From Hoeflea_A sp040932035 (GTDB taxonomy: Bacteria > Pseudomonadota > Alphaproteobacteria > Rhizobiales > Rhizobiaceae): DNA of 64,000 bases. This document shows positions 38,052 through 47,259 of this stretch, piece after piece. Where the stretch lies: assembly GCF_040932035.1 (NCBI RefSeq), contig NZ_JBFRBB010000002.1, positions 1-64,000 of the forward strand, written 5' to 3'. The position numbers were made by a program, and so were the translations under genes. Below the pieces are notes generated by a model that had not been told where the DNA came from, made no database searches, and saw only the letters and a program-made list of their open reading frames with translations. Position 1 is the stretch's first letter, and the number at the start of each line of letters is the position of its first letter.

Positions 38052-39533
38052 ATGCGCGGTTACAAATTGGCCGGATTGTTGGTGCTGATCGCAGTTTCGA
38101 TCGGTCTGATGCTGCCGGTATCAGGTGCCCAGGATACGTCCGGCAAGAGCCGGATGAGGGGCGTGATTTCGGAAATACTGGGCAAGTCGAAAAGCGACGG
38201 TGATGCGGTCAAACGTATCGCGCCGCAATCGAAAGCCGCACTGCAGTATTCCTATGCGCCGCTTGTCAAACTTGCTGCTCCTGCCGTGGTCAATGTCTAC
38301 GCGGAGCGCATGGTGCGGCAGCGCTCGCCGTTTGCGGGCGATCCTTTTTTCGAGCGCTTTTTCGGACAGCGCACACCGGGTCGCTCCCAGCGCCAGACCT
38401 CCCTTGGGTCCGGTGTCATCGTCGATCCCTCCGGCATCATCGTTACCAACAATCACGTCATTGACGGTGCCGATGAGATCAAGGTCGCCTTCGCCAATGG
38501 CCAGGAATATACAAGCCGTCTTCTCCTGAAGGATGAGCGGGTCGATCTTGCCATCCTTAAAATCGACGGAGATGAACCTTTCGCCGCGATGGAATACAGC
38601 GATTCGGACCGTCTTGAAGTCGGCGATATCCTTTTGGCCATAGGCAATCCTTTCGGTGTCGGACAAACGGTGACCAGCGGCATTGTCTCCGCACTTGCAC
38701 GAAATGGGGTTGGTGTCTCGGATTTCGGATTTTTCATCCAGACGGACGCAGCAATCAATCCAGGCAACTCCGGCGGCGCCTTGATCGACATGAATGGAAA
38801 ACTGGTCGGCATCAACACTGCGATCTTCTCACGCTCCGGCGGTTCCAACGGCATAGGGTTTGCGATTCCCGCAAACATGGTGCGCGCCGTTGTCGAGGCG
38901 GCAAAGAACGGTGACGATAAGTTCAGCCGGCCCTATATCGGTGCATCCTTTTCCCCCGTGACTGCGGATATGGCCGAGGCGCTGGGCATGGAGCAGGCTT
39001 TTGGTGCGATTGTTACCGCTGTTGTTTCAGGCGGACCCGCCGAAAAGGGAGGACTGCGTGTCGGAGACTTGGTGATCAGTCTCAACGGGCTGACCGTACA
39101 GCACCCGGATGCACTTGGTTACCGCCTGGCGACAACCGGCGTTGGCAAGATTGCCGAGCTGAAAGTCGTTTCGCGTTCTTTGGTCAAAAGTGTTTCCATC
39201 CGACTGGCACCGCCGCGTCAAAGGAGACCGGATGAGGAGGTGCGCATTACCGGCAGAAATCCGTTTGCCGGTGCGCTCATAACAAATATCGAACCACAGC
39301 TTGCCGAAGAGCTGCGGCTGCGTGGCGATGTTTCGGGTGTGATCGTCCTTGATGTTCAGCGCGGTTCGCCGGCCAGCCGCTACGGCATCAGGCCACGGGA
39401 TATTGTCGTCGCCATCAATGGCGAAGCAATATCCAGCGCAAGCGATGTGGTGAGTATTGTCGAGGGCGATCCCGGCTTCTGGCGCTTCGAAATCAATCGA
39501 AACGGCCGTCGACTACGGCAAATGGTTCGCTGA
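38052..39533 (+). CDS. Periplasmic serine protease, DegP/DegQ (Do) family
   Basis: 493 aa. A hydrophobic signal peptide of about 26 residues ends near VSGAQ, so the enzyme should act in the periplasm. The trypsin-like domain has the full triad: His135 in NNHVID, Asp165 in DLAIL and Ser240 in NPGNSGGAL. Two PDZ domains follow, about 290-385 and 400-490. This is the HtrA quality-control type. Its stop overlaps rarA by one base (TGATGG). A TAGAAT box upstream could be a -10, but no matching -35 is evident. Confidence 0.93.
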   Translation: MRGYKLAGLLVLIAVSIGLMLPVSGAQDTSGKSRMRGVISEILGKSKSDGDAVKRIAPQSKAALQYSYAPLVKLAAPAVVNVYAERMVRQRSPFAGDPFFERFFGQRTPGRSQRQTSLGSGVIVDPSGIIVTNNHVIDGADEIKVAFANGQEYTSRLLLKDERVDLAILKIDGDEPFAAMEYSDSDRLEVGDILLAIGNPFGVGQTVTSGIVSALARNGVGVSDFGFFIQTDAAINPGNSGGALIDMNGKLVGINTAIFSRSGGSNGIGFAIPANMVRAVVEAAKNGDDKFSRPYIGASFSPVTADMAEALGMEQAFGAIVTAVVSGGPAEKGGLRVGDLVISLNGLTVQHPDALGYRLATTGVGKIAELKVVSRSLVKSVSIRLAPPRQRRPDEEVRITGRNPFAGALITNIEPQLAEELRLRGDVSGVIVLDVQRGSPASRYGIRPRDIVVAINGEAISSASDVVSIVEGDPGFWRFEINRNGRRLRQMVR

Positions 39534-40852
39534 TGGCCGATTTGTTCGCTGCCGTCGCGGATGAGGCTGCGCAGAAGGCGCGCCCGCTTGCGGACCGCCT
39601 GAGGCCGCATAATCTGGCGCAGGTATGCGGTCAGGAGCATCTGACCGGCGAGGACGGCATCCTGAGCCGGATGATTGCTACCGGTACATTGGGTTCGATG
39701 ATCTTCTGGGGTCCGCCGGGAACGGGCAAGACGACCGTCGCCCGTCTTCTCGCCGGTGAGACGGACCTGGCCTTCGAACAGATCTCGGCAATATTTTCCG
39801 GCGTTGCGGATCTGAAAAAGGTGTTTGAAGCCGCCCGTGCCCGGCGCATGTCGGGAAAACAGACTTTGCTCCTTGTTGACGAAATCCACCGCTTCAACAA
39901 GGCGCAGCAGGACAGCTTTCTGCCTGTCATGGAGGACGGCACCGTTATCCTTGTCGGGGCGACCACCGAGAACCCCTCATTTGAACTCAACGCTGCGCTT
40001 CTGTCGCGCGCCCGGGTCCTGACATTCAAGCCCCACGATGAAGAGAGCCTGAGGCTGTTGCTGAGCCGTGCCGAAGGTGCTGAGGGTAGGGCTCTGCCCG
40101 TTGACGAAGATGCGCGTCAAAGCCTCCTGCGCATGGCCGACGGCGACGGGCGCGCAGTTTTGACCCTGGCCGAAGAGGTCTGGCGCGCCGCGCGCGAAGG
40201 CGAGATCTTCGATGCCGACGGCGTGCAGATTGTCGTCCAGCGGCGCGCGCCGGTATACGATAAGGGTCAGGACGGTCACTACAATCTCATATCGGCGCTG
40301 CATAAGTCCGTGCGCGGGTCTGATCCAGATGCGGCGCTCTACTATCTGTGCCGCATGTTCGATGCCGGTGAAGATCCGCTCTATCTGGGGCGGCGTTTCG
40401 TGCGCATGGCGTCCGAAGACATCGGCCTTGCCGATCCGCAGGCGCTGGTGATCGCGAACGCCGCCAAGGATGCCTATAACTATCTGGGCTCGCCCGAGGG
40501 TGAGTTGGCTCTGGCTCAGGCATGTGTCTACCTGGCCACCGCACCAAAATCCAATGCCGTCTACACCGCCTACAAGGAGGCCACCCGTGCAGCCAAGGAC
40601 AATGGTTCGTTGCTGCCGCCGAAACACATTCTGAATGCCCCGACCAAGCTCATGAAGGGCGAAGGCTACGGCAAGGGCTATCAATACGACCACGATGCGC
40701 CCGATGCATTTTCCGGACAGGACTATTTTCCGGAAAAAATGGGCCGCAGACAATTTTACGATCCGCCGGAACGGGGATTCGAACGCGAGTTAAAGAAACG
40801 TTTGGATTACTGGACCAAACTGCGCGCCGAAAGGCAGGGAGATGGCGGCTGA
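39533..40852 (+). CDS. rarA: Replication-associated recombination protein RarA (MgsA)
   Basis: 439 aa clamp-loader-like AAA+ ATPase acting at stalled replication forks. Walker A GPPGTGKT is at 60-67 and Walker B DE at 116-117 in LLLVDEIHRFNK. The sensor region GATTENPSFELN and the C-terminal MgsA domain with ASEDIGLADPQAL are typical. It overlaps degP by one base and the next gene by 11. Confidence 0.95.
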   Translation: MADLFAAVADEAAQKARPLADRLRPHNLAQVCGQEHLTGEDGILSRMIATGTLGSMIFWGPPGTGKTTVARLLAGETDLAFEQISAIFSGVADLKKVFEAARARRMSGKQTLLLVDEIHRFNKAQQDSFLPVMEDGTVILVGATTENPSFELNAALLSRARVLTFKPHDEESLRLLLSRAEGAEGRALPVDEDARQSLLRMADGDGRAVLTLAEEVWRAAREGEIFDADGVQIVVQRRAPVYDKGQDGHYNLISALHKSVRGSDPDAALYYLCRMFDAGEDPLYLGRRFVRMASEDIGLADPQALVIANAAKDAYNYLGSPEGELALAQACVYLATAPKSNAVYTAYKEATRAAKDNGSLLPPKHILNAPTKLMKGEGYGKGYQYDHDAPDAFSGQDYFPEKMGRRQFYDPPERGFERELKKRLDYWTKLRAERQGDGG

Positions 40853-41870
40853 TTTCGGTCCGATAGCGGTTTTTGGAGCTGGAGCAATCGGCTGTTATGT
40901 CGGCGGCATGCTGCAGGCCGCCGGAGCGACCGTGCGCTATTTCGGCCGAGAGCGCGCCGTCAACACGCTTGGGAAACACGGACTGACACTGACCCGGTTC
41001 GACGGTTCGGACGTGTTGGTGCCGGCAGACAAGATCGAGACTTCGTCCGACCCTTCGATCCTGTCCGGCTGCGAGTTGATCCTGCTTTGCGTCAAATCAC
41101 AGGACACGGCCGAAGCCGCGGTCGATATCGCCGCTCACAAAAAACCGAGTGCGAAGATTATTTCGCTGCAGAACGGCGTCGAAAACGCGACGACGCTTGC
41201 CTCCAGCCTCGGCGAAGAGGTTGTGCTTGCCGGCATGGTTGCCTTCAACGTTCTTTCGCTCGGCGATGGCCGGTTTCATAAGGCAACCGAGGGCGAAATT
41301 CTCCTTGCCGATAGCGAGGAAACGCGCCGCCTTGTGACCTTTCTCATGCGTACTGGTACAGAGGCTCAAACCCGTACCGATATGCCCGAAGTGTTGTGGG
41401 GCAAGTTGCTCTTGAACCTCAACAATGCGCTCAATGTATTGTCGAACGTGCCGCTCGTTGAGCAACTGTCCGACCGCTCATACAGGGCCGTTCTTGCTGA
41501 AATGGTAAGTGAGGCCCTCGAAGCAACATCAAAAGCCGGGATCAGGCCGGCGCCGATCGGCAAGGTACGGCCCTGGCTCATTCCCCATATCCTGCGACTG
41601 CCGGATTGGCTGTTTATGCGCGTCGCCCGGTCCATGCTGGCGATGGATCCCAGCGCGCGTTCATCGATGTGGGATGATCTTCAAAACGGCCGCGCGCCTG
41701 AGATAGATTACCTCAATGGCGCCGTCGCGAGGCTTGCCGCCGAAGTGGGTACGGATGCCCCTGTGAACCGCAAAGTCATATCGCTGGTCAAACAGGCGTT
41801 CAAGGATGGGCGGTCGCCTCGCACATCGGGTGCCGATCTCCTTGAACTGGTCGAGAGCGAAGTCGACTGA
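40842..41870 (+). CDS. 2-dehydropantoate 2-reductase (ketopantoate reductase) family
   Basis: 342 aa. The N-terminal Rossmann motif GAGAIG (Gly12, Gly14, Gly17) binds NADPH, and the expected catalytic Lys is in LWGKLLLNLNNAL. The second half is the helical ApbA/PanE C-terminal domain. The family makes pantoate for coenzyme A synthesis, but paralogs of other specificity are common, so I do not assign panE. It overlaps rarA by 11 bases. Confidence 0.82.
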   Translation: MAADFGPIAVFGAGAIGCYVGGMLQAAGATVRYFGRERAVNTLGKHGLTLTRFDGSDVLVPADKIETSSDPSILSGCELILLCVKSQDTAEAAVDIAAHKKPSAKIISLQNGVENATTLASSLGEEVVLAGMVAFNVLSLGDGRFHKATEGEILLADSEETRRLVTFLMRTGTEAQTRTDMPEVLWGKLLLNLNNALNVLSNVPLVEQLSDRSYRAVLAEMVSEALEATSKAGIRPAPIGKVRPWLIPHILRLPDWLFMRVARSMLAMDPSARSSMWDDLQNGRAPEIDYLNGAVARLAAEVGTDAPVNRKVISLVKQAFKDGRSPRTSGADLLELVESEVD

Positions 41871-41925
41871 GATTATTTCTGTTTCGACCTTTTCTGAGCG
41901 TTAAAAAGCGACTAAACGCTGTTTT

Positions 41926-42303
41926 ATGGCACATATACTCATTGTTGCGCTGGGCGGGGCCGTTGGTGCATCGCTGCGGCATCTCGTTAACCTCGCAACG
42001 CTGAGAATGCTTGGTCCGAATTTTCCCTGGGGAACGCTGACCGTGAATGTCTTCGGTTCGTTTGCCATGGGCATTTTCATCGAGTTGCTTTTGCGGCGTC
42101 TTGGCGGATCGCAGGAACTGCGGCTCCTGATCGCCACGGGCTTGCTCGGTGGCTTTACGACATTTTCCGCCTTCTCGCTGGATGTCGCCCTGCTTTGGGA
42201 ACGTGGAGCCGGCGTTACGGCAACAATATATGCGGTGTCGAGCGTTGTGCTTTCGATAGCCGCGCTTTTTGCGGGACTGGCGCTGGCAAAGGCGCTGACC
42301 TGA
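41926..42303 (+). CDS. crcB: Fluoride-specific ion channel CrcB/Fluc
   Basis: 125 aa with four hydrophobic spans. The family motifs are GGAVGASLRH in the first span, GTLTVNVFGSF in the second and GFTTFSAFSLD in the third, which lines the fluoride path with Phe and polar residues. It acts as a dual-topology dimer. The 55 bases upstream do not hold a recognizable fluoride riboswitch. Confidence 0.94.
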   Translation: MAHILIVALGGAVGASLRHLVNLATLRMLGPNFPWGTLTVNVFGSFAMGIFIELLLRRLGGSQELRLLIATGLLGGFTTFSAFSLDVALLWERGAGVTATIYAVSSVVLSIAALFAGLALAKALT

Positions 42304-42322
42304 CTGATTGAAAGATTAACTG

Positions 42323-43309
42323 ATGGCAGGCGTTGAACAGCGCAAAGTTGACCTTGACGAATCCGGTATGCGCCTTGACCGCTGGTTCAAGTCACATTTT
42401 CCGGGATTGGGTTTCGGCAAACTGCAGAAGCTCCTGCGTTCGGGGCAGATCCGCGTGGACGGCGGCAGGGCCAAACACGACACCCGCGTGCAACCCGGTC
42501 AGGTCATTCGCATTCCCCCGCTCGGAACCGACGCGAAGGATACCGCCGAGCAGGCCGGGGACACCTCCTATCGCTCAAGTGGCGCGGATAGCGAATTCCT
42601 TTCCAAGATGCTTCTCTACGAAGATCCAAAGGTCTTCGTCTTCAACAAGCCGGCTGGGTTGGCCGTGCAGGGAGGCTCGGGCCTCTCGCGCCATGTCGAC
42701 AAGATGCTCGATGCCTGGCGCAACAAAAAGGGCGAAAAGCCGCGCCTGGTCCATCGCCTCGACCGCGATACGTCCGGTGTTCTGGTCGTGGCGCGCACAA
42801 GAGGGGCGGCGCAGGCATTGACGGCTGCATTCCGTGAGCGCGACACCAAGAAGACGTACTGGGCTCTGGTCAAGGGCGTTCCACCCAAGCGTGAAGGCCG
42901 TATTTCCACCTGGCTGGTCAAGGAACAGATGCCTGACGGCGACCGCATGCGGGTCTGCAAGCATGGCGAACCCGATTCCGACCATGCGATCTCGCACTAC
43001 AGGATTATCGAGCAGGCCGGGCAGAACCTGTCCTGGCTGGAAATGGAACCCTATACCGGCCGCACCCACCAGCTGCGCGTCCATGCGGCCCATATCGGCT
43101 GCCCGATCATCGGCGATCCGAAATATTTCGAGGCGGACCACAACTGGGATTTTCCCGGCGGTATGCAAAAACGTCTGCATCTTCATGCGCGCCGGATTTC
43201 CATTCCGCATCCCGACGGCCGCTCCAACATTGTGGTCACGGCCCCACTGCCGCCCCATATGGTTCAAAGCTGGAACCTTCTTGGTTTTGACAAGGATTCA
43301 GACGAATGA
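42323..43309 (+). CDS. rluC: 23S rRNA pseudouridine synthase, RluC/RluD type
   Basis: 328 aa. An N-terminal S4 domain (about 14-70, GMRLDRWFKSHF) is followed by the RluA-family catalytic domain with HRLDRDTSG, catalytic Asp147, and GRTHQLRVH. It modifies uridines in 23S rRNA; RluC rather than RluD is by overall look. Its end overlaps the HAD gene by four bases (ATGA). Confidence 0.87.
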   Translation: MAGVEQRKVDLDESGMRLDRWFKSHFPGLGFGKLQKLLRSGQIRVDGGRAKHDTRVQPGQVIRIPPLGTDAKDTAEQAGDTSYRSSGADSEFLSKMLLYEDPKVFVFNKPAGLAVQGGSGLSRHVDKMLDAWRNKKGEKPRLVHRLDRDTSGVLVVARTRGAAQALTAAFRERDTKKTYWALVKGVPPKREGRISTWLVKEQMPDGDRMRVCKHGEPDSDHAISHYRIIEQAGQNLSWLEMEPYTGRTHQLRVHAAHIGCPIIGDPKYFEADHNWDFPGGMQKRLHLHARRISIPHPDGRSNIVVTAPLPPHMVQSWNLLGFDKDSDE

Positions 43310-43995
43310 AGCTCGTTCTGTTCGATTGCGACGGCACACTCGTTGACAGTGCCGCAATCATCCATTCCAGCATGGAAAGGACCTTCGATGAGGCGGGATT
43401 TCAAACGCCCGACCTGGTGCAGACGAAATCCGTTATCGGCTTGTCGCTTGAGATCGCCATCGCCCGCATGCTTGAGCGCGAGATAGACGAACAGATAAAT
43501 CACATGGCCAACCGCTACAGGCATCACAGCCAACTGATGCGCTCGGCGCAGGACTGCCACGAGCCGTTTTATGACGGTGTCTGGGAGTTGCTGGACGCCT
43601 TGCGGCAGGTGGACGAAATACTGATTGGCGTTGTCACGGGAAAATCACGCCGCGGTCTGAACAACCTGCTTGCAAAACATGATCTCGGTTCTGCTATCAT
43701 CTCCACCCGTACGGCCGACGAGTGTCCGTCCAAACCACACCCCGCCATGGTTATGGAATGCTGCGCCGAGGCGGGTGTCGATCCGTCACGGACCATTGTC
43801 ATAGGCGATGCGGTTTATGACATGCAGATGGCCCGCAACGCAGGCGCAACCGCGGCGGGCGTGACCTGGGGGTATTGCGATAAGGAGACGCTGCAGGAAG
43901 CCGGTGCCCACCATATCGTTGAAGAACCGGCGGAACTCATGCCCATTATCGGTGCTCTGGCGCAGGAAGGACAAGAACCATGCGCGACATCCTGA
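43306..43995 (+). CDS. HAD-family hydrolase, phosphoglycolate-phosphatase-like
   Basis: 229 aa. Motif I DCDGTLVD gives nucleophile Asp7 and acid/base Asp9. VTGKSR is motif II, KPHPAM motif III, and GDAVYDMQMA motif IV. The helical cap lies between motifs I and II. The natural substrate is unknown. Tight coupling to rluC and to the ATP12 gene (16-base overlap) indicates one operon. Confidence 0.88.
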   Translation: MKLVLFDCDGTLVDSAAIIHSSMERTFDEAGFQTPDLVQTKSVIGLSLEIAIARMLEREIDEQINHMANRYRHHSQLMRSAQDCHEPFYDGVWELLDALRQVDEILIGVVTGKSRRGLNNLLAKHDLGSAIISTRTADECPSKPHPAMVMECCAEAGVDPSRTIVIGDAVYDMQMARNAGATAAGVTWGYCDKETLQEAGAHHIVEEPAELMPIIGALAQEGQEPCATS

Positions 43996-44762
43996 ACGAT
44001 CTTGGTGATATGTTGAGCGATACCGATCCGGTTCGCCGTGCCCAGATCAAATCGAAAAAGGAACTTCCCAAACGATTTTATGAGCGCGCCGAAATTGGCG
44101 AGGTCGAGGGAGGTTTCAGCATCCAACTCGACGGCAGGACGATCCGCACACCGGCCAGGCAGGTGCTACAACTGCCAACGCGCGATCTTGCCGAGCTGGT
44201 TTGCAAGGAGTGGGATGCGCAGACGAAGGAAATCGATCCGGTCACAATGCCGGTCACACGGCTGGTAAATACATCGCTCGATGGTATCGCGAACGATCCG
44301 CAGGCGGTCATTGAGGACATCCTTCGATTTGCCGGCACGGATCTTCTTTGTTACCGCGCCGATGGTCCGCAGCGCCTCGTCGACCGCCAGACGGAGATCT
44401 GGGATCCGGTTATCGACTGGGCGCATGCGTCCCTTGGGGCAAGGTTCCTGCTTGCGGAGGGTGTCATGCATGTTGAGCAGCCAAAGGAGGCGATCAACGC
44501 GATCGGCATCCATGTCGCTGCATTTACCAGCCCGATCGCCCTTGCAAGCCTGCACAGCTTCACGACACTCACTGGCTCCGCATTGTTGTCGATTGCCATT
44601 GCCAAAGAAGAATTGACCGTAGCGGATGCGTGGTCAGCCGCCCACGTCGATGAGGACTGGAATATCGAGCAGTGGGGCGAGGACGCGGAGGCAAAGGCGC
44701 GCCGGACTTATCGTTGGGGCGAAATGCTTGCAGCCGATCAGGCGCTGAAGGCGCTTTCCTGA
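43980..44762 (+). CDS. ATP12-family F1-ATPase assembly chaperone
   Basis: 260 aa. The protein begins with a charged segment and contains KRFYERAEIGEVEGGF, then the ATP12 core with LDGRTIRTPAR, ELVCKEWDAQ, MPVTRLVN and DLLCYRA. The family binds the F1 alpha subunit during assembly and is found in alphaproteobacteria and mitochondria. It overlaps the HAD gene by 16 bases. Confidence 0.93.
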   Translation: MRDILNDLGDMLSDTDPVRRAQIKSKKELPKRFYERAEIGEVEGGFSIQLDGRTIRTPARQVLQLPTRDLAELVCKEWDAQTKEIDPVTMPVTRLVNTSLDGIANDPQAVIEDILRFAGTDLLCYRADGPQRLVDRQTEIWDPVIDWAHASLGARFLLAEGVMHVEQPKEAINAIGIHVAAFTSPIALASLHSFTTLTGSALLSIAIAKEELTVADAWSAAHVDEDWNIEQWGEDAEAKARRTYRWGEMLAADQALKALS

Positions 44763-44864
44763 CAGCCTATTTTTCGGCGCTTCACCACTGGCAATTATGC
44801 TGCAGTCTCCTAGTTAGGATTTGGCCATGCAATCCGTGTGGCAGATTTATCAGGAGGATCGCAG

Positions 44865-45563
44865 ATGGCCGGGCAAACAGCGTTGATTGTGGGGGTTGGC
44901 GATGGGCTGTCCGCCTCGCTGGCACGCCTTCTTCATCAAGAGGGCTACGACATTGTGCTGGCCGCAAGGAACATCGCAAAAATTGAGGCGCTGGCGAAAG
45001 AGACAAATACTACGTCGATAAAGTGCGACGCGGCAAAAACCGAGGACGTGAACGCACTCTTTTCATCGCTTGCCGGAAGGTTGAGCGTCGCGATCTACAA
45101 TCCATCTGCCCGGCAGCGCGGCCCAATCACAGATCTCGATCCGGTGGCCGTGAAACACGCGATGGAAGTAACCGCGTACGGTGCGTTTCTGGTCGGTCAG
45201 GCGGCTGCGAAAATGATGCTCGGGCAGTCTGCCCAAAACGGTGTACTTGGAACGATCCTCTTTACGGGAGCCTCGGCTGGCGTGAAGGGATTTCCCCATT
45301 CGGCCCCGTTTGCCATGGGCAAATTCGCACAACGCGGTTTGGCCCAGTCGATGGCACGTGAACTCCACCCAAAAGGCATTCACGTCGGCTGGATCAACAT
45401 CGACGGCGGTATAAGAAATCCCGGACGGTCCGAAGCGCCTGACAACCCGGATTCCATGCTGGATCCGGATGCCATTGCGCGGAGCTATCTGGGCCTGATC
45501 AATCAGGACCGGTCCGCCTGGTCCAACGAATTGACGCTGCGGCCCTGGGTCGAATCGTTCTAG
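44865..45563 (+). CDS. Atypical short-chain dehydrogenase lacking the catalytic Tyr
   Basis: 232 aa. I use ATG 44865, with AGGAGG seven bases upstream. The cofactor loop VGVGDGLSAS is a variant of TGxxxGxG. The usual NNAG is replaced by YNPS. Ser137 and Lys153 are in place, but the active-site Tyr position is Phe149 (PFAMGK). This pattern matches the classical-like SDR subgroup known as SDR_c10, which lacks the Tyr. Catalysis may be altered or absent. The next gene follows in the same frame. Confidence 0.85.
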   Translation: MAGQTALIVGVGDGLSASLARLLHQEGYDIVLAARNIAKIEALAKETNTTSIKCDAAKTEDVNALFSSLAGRLSVAIYNPSARQRGPITDLDPVAVKHAMEVTAYGAFLVGQAAAKMMLGQSAQNGVLGTILFTGASAGVKGFPHSAPFAMGKFAQRGLAQSMARELHPKGIHVGWINIDGGIRNPGRSEAPDNPDSMLDPDAIARSYLGLINQDRSAWSNELTLRPWVESF

Positions 45564-45626
45564 GGTGGGCCGATCCAGAGCGAGGCACCTGCTATAAACG
45601 AACAGGTCGACAATTACTGTGAACGG

Positions 45627-46244
45627 TTGGGACCGGCCTTTTGGGCCGAACCAGTCAATGCTGTCACCAATTTTGCATTCATCCTCGCGGCTGTTTTTGT
45701 CGCGCTCGCCTGGCGAAACAGCACGCACCGGTCTGCGGCGGTCCTGTTCCTCGGCATCTGGATAGGCATCATCGGCATCGGGTCATTCCTGTTTCATACC
45801 TTTGCGACCCGTTGGGCCGCGATCGCCGACAGCGTGCCGATACTCGTCTTCATCCTTGCCTATCTGTATCTGGCCCTACGCCATTTCCTTGGATTGCCGA
45901 TATGGGCCGGCGCGGTGATTTCGCTGGCATTCGTGCCGGCCAGCATAGCCGTGGTGCCGCTGATCGCCCCCATGGTCGGTTCGTCGGCCGGCTATGTCCC
46001 GGCGCTGTTGACGATCTTCATTGTCGGTTTCCTGATGCTCGGCCGCGACCGGAGGGTCGCCGTTGGCCTGCTGATAACAGCCGGTATTTTTCTGGCCTCA
46101 ATCGGCTTTAGAATTGCCGATGAGCCGGTCTGCAAAACATTTCCGATAGGCACCCATTTCATCTGGCACATGCTGAACGCGGTCGTCCTTTATCGGCTCA
46201 CCATGATCTATCACAGAAGGCACGAGGGTATCGTGCCACAATAA
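45627..46244 (+). CDS. Ceramidase-family integral membrane hydrolase
   Basis: 205 aa from a TTG, with about six hydrophobic spans. The alkaline ceramidase/CREST-type zinc motifs are visible: SFLFH with His57, a following Asp in IADSVP, and a C-terminal HFIWH. The reading frame upstream of the TTG encodes VDNYCERLGPAFW, which looks like conserved family sequence, yet contains no ATG, GTG or TTG back to the stop at 45561. An ATA at 45594 has GAGG eight bases before it. The start is therefore uncertain. The substrate is unknown. Confidence 0.75.
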   Translation: MGPAFWAEPVNAVTNFAFILAAVFVALAWRNSTHRSAAVLFLGIWIGIIGIGSFLFHTFATRWAAIADSVPILVFILAYLYLALRHFLGLPIWAGAVISLAFVPASIAVVPLIAPMVGSSAGYVPALLTIFIVGFLMLGRDRRVAVGLLITAGIFLASIGFRIADEPVCKTFPIGTHFIWHMLNAVVLYRLTMIYHRRHEGIVPQ

Positions 46245-46245
46245 A

Positions 46246-46280
46246 AGCCAGCCGAGGCTTGCTGACCCGGCTGGCTGTTT
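46246..46280. terminator. Bidirectional terminator between convergent genes
   Basis: agccagcc (46246-46253) pairs with ggctggct (46269-46276). A T-run follows on the minus-strand side (ttttat) and gttt on the plus side. It serves the ceramidase-like gene and the DUF4864-like gene. Confidence 0.75.
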
Positions 46281-46298
46281 CTCCCTATGTGGATCCCG

Positions 46299-46715
46299 TC
46301 AAATAGCGGGAATTTTCAGTTTCAACAGGCGTACGCCGGAAATCTGGAAATCTCCGTCATCCTGTCTTTTGAGAACATAGATCGCACGCCAATCCTTACC
46401 CTTAGGACCCGTTATCAGCAGTTCCAGGGCAATGGTGTTGCCTTCTGTGTCGCTGAGTGCACGGCCAAATGCGTAGTTTCCAGGCCGGTAAACCGGCTGA
46501 TAGTTTCGCTTGACCATGTCAAAGAAGCGCTGAGGCTCCGGATACAGATTCTTGACGCCTGGCGAGGCAAAAGAATACGCCGTATCTACATCATCCTGTA
46601 GGAACGCGGTGATCTGCTGTTCTACTATACCCCTTGCTGTAGCCAAATCGTCATCTGCCATAGAGGACGTGGCCATCAGCAAGCCGACCATGATGGATAA
46701 ACCGAGTATACGCAT
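46299..46715 (-). CDS. DUF4864-type secreted protein
   Basis: 138 aa. A signal peptide of about 20 residues ends near SSMADD. The remaining domain, with QQITAFLQDDVDTAYSFAS and GLLELLI-like strands around ALELLITGPKG, resembles the SnoaL-like fold of DUF4864. No catalytic residues are known. It is separated from the upstream thioesterase by 90 bases. Confidence 0.72.
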   Translation of the reverse strand: MRILGLSIMVGLLMATSSMADDDLATARGIVEQQITAFLQDDVDTAYSFASPGVKNLYPEPQRFFDMVKRNYQPVYRPGNYAFGRALSDTEGNTIALELLITGPKGKDWRAIYVLKRQDDGDFQISGVRLLKLKIPAI

Positions 46716-46805
46716 GGTTTCATCCTCCTTCCTTGACCCATTAGTTAGGGTCCCGCATCAGGGGTGAAAAGCTCACACACACTCACGTTTTACTGAACAG
46801 ATTCG

Positions 46806-47207
46806 TTAGATTTTATCACTATTTGTGAACAGTTTGAAGGTGCCGGTCGCTGTAGCCACCGTGGTACCGTCGTCTGCGACCAATTCGGCGTTCACGAAAA
46901 CGATCTTTTTTCCACCTCCGGTTACCCTCGCGGTCGCCACAACCCGTCCATCACGAACACGTGATTGGTAGTTCACGGTGAGGGATACTGTGGAAGTATA
47001 GACTAAAGTATTACCATCAACAGATAAGCTGACAGCATAGCCGGCAGCAGCATCGAGCAATGTCGCCATGATGCCGCCATGAAGGCTGTCACCGCGGTTG
47101 ATATGGCGGTGATCAATATCGAGATAGACACGCGCTTTACCGTCGTCGATTTCGACGACATAACCGATATTGGCCTGAGCGCCGGTGTGGTCCCGGATTA
47201 TTTTCAT
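46806..47207 (-). CDS. PaaI-type hotdog thioesterase
   Basis: 133 aa. INRGDSLHGGIMATLLDAAAGYA contains the HGG and the Asp of the PaaI active site, and TVNYQSRV follows. The family hydrolyses acyl-CoA thioesters. I start at ATG 47207; a GTG one codon upstream is possible, and neither has a strong ribosome site. It lies 52 bases downstream of the acyl-CoA dehydrogenase gene on the same strand, fitting a role in recycling CoA in that pathway. Confidence 0.85.
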   Translation of the reverse strand: MKIIRDHTGAQANIGYVVEIDDGKARVYLDIDHRHINRGDSLHGGIMATLLDAAAGYAVSLSVDGNTLVYTSTVSLTVNYQSRVRDGRVVATARVTGGGKKIVFVNAELVADDGTTVATATGTFKLFTNSDKI

Positions 47208-47259
47208 CACTTATATATACAATGATTTAGACGCCCCGCAGAGCGCGGAACGCCTTCAT

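Noticed and set aside
41871..41925. Possible fluoride riboswitch before crcB
   Set aside because: The 55-base gap lacks the conserved pseudoknot sequences of the crcB motif.
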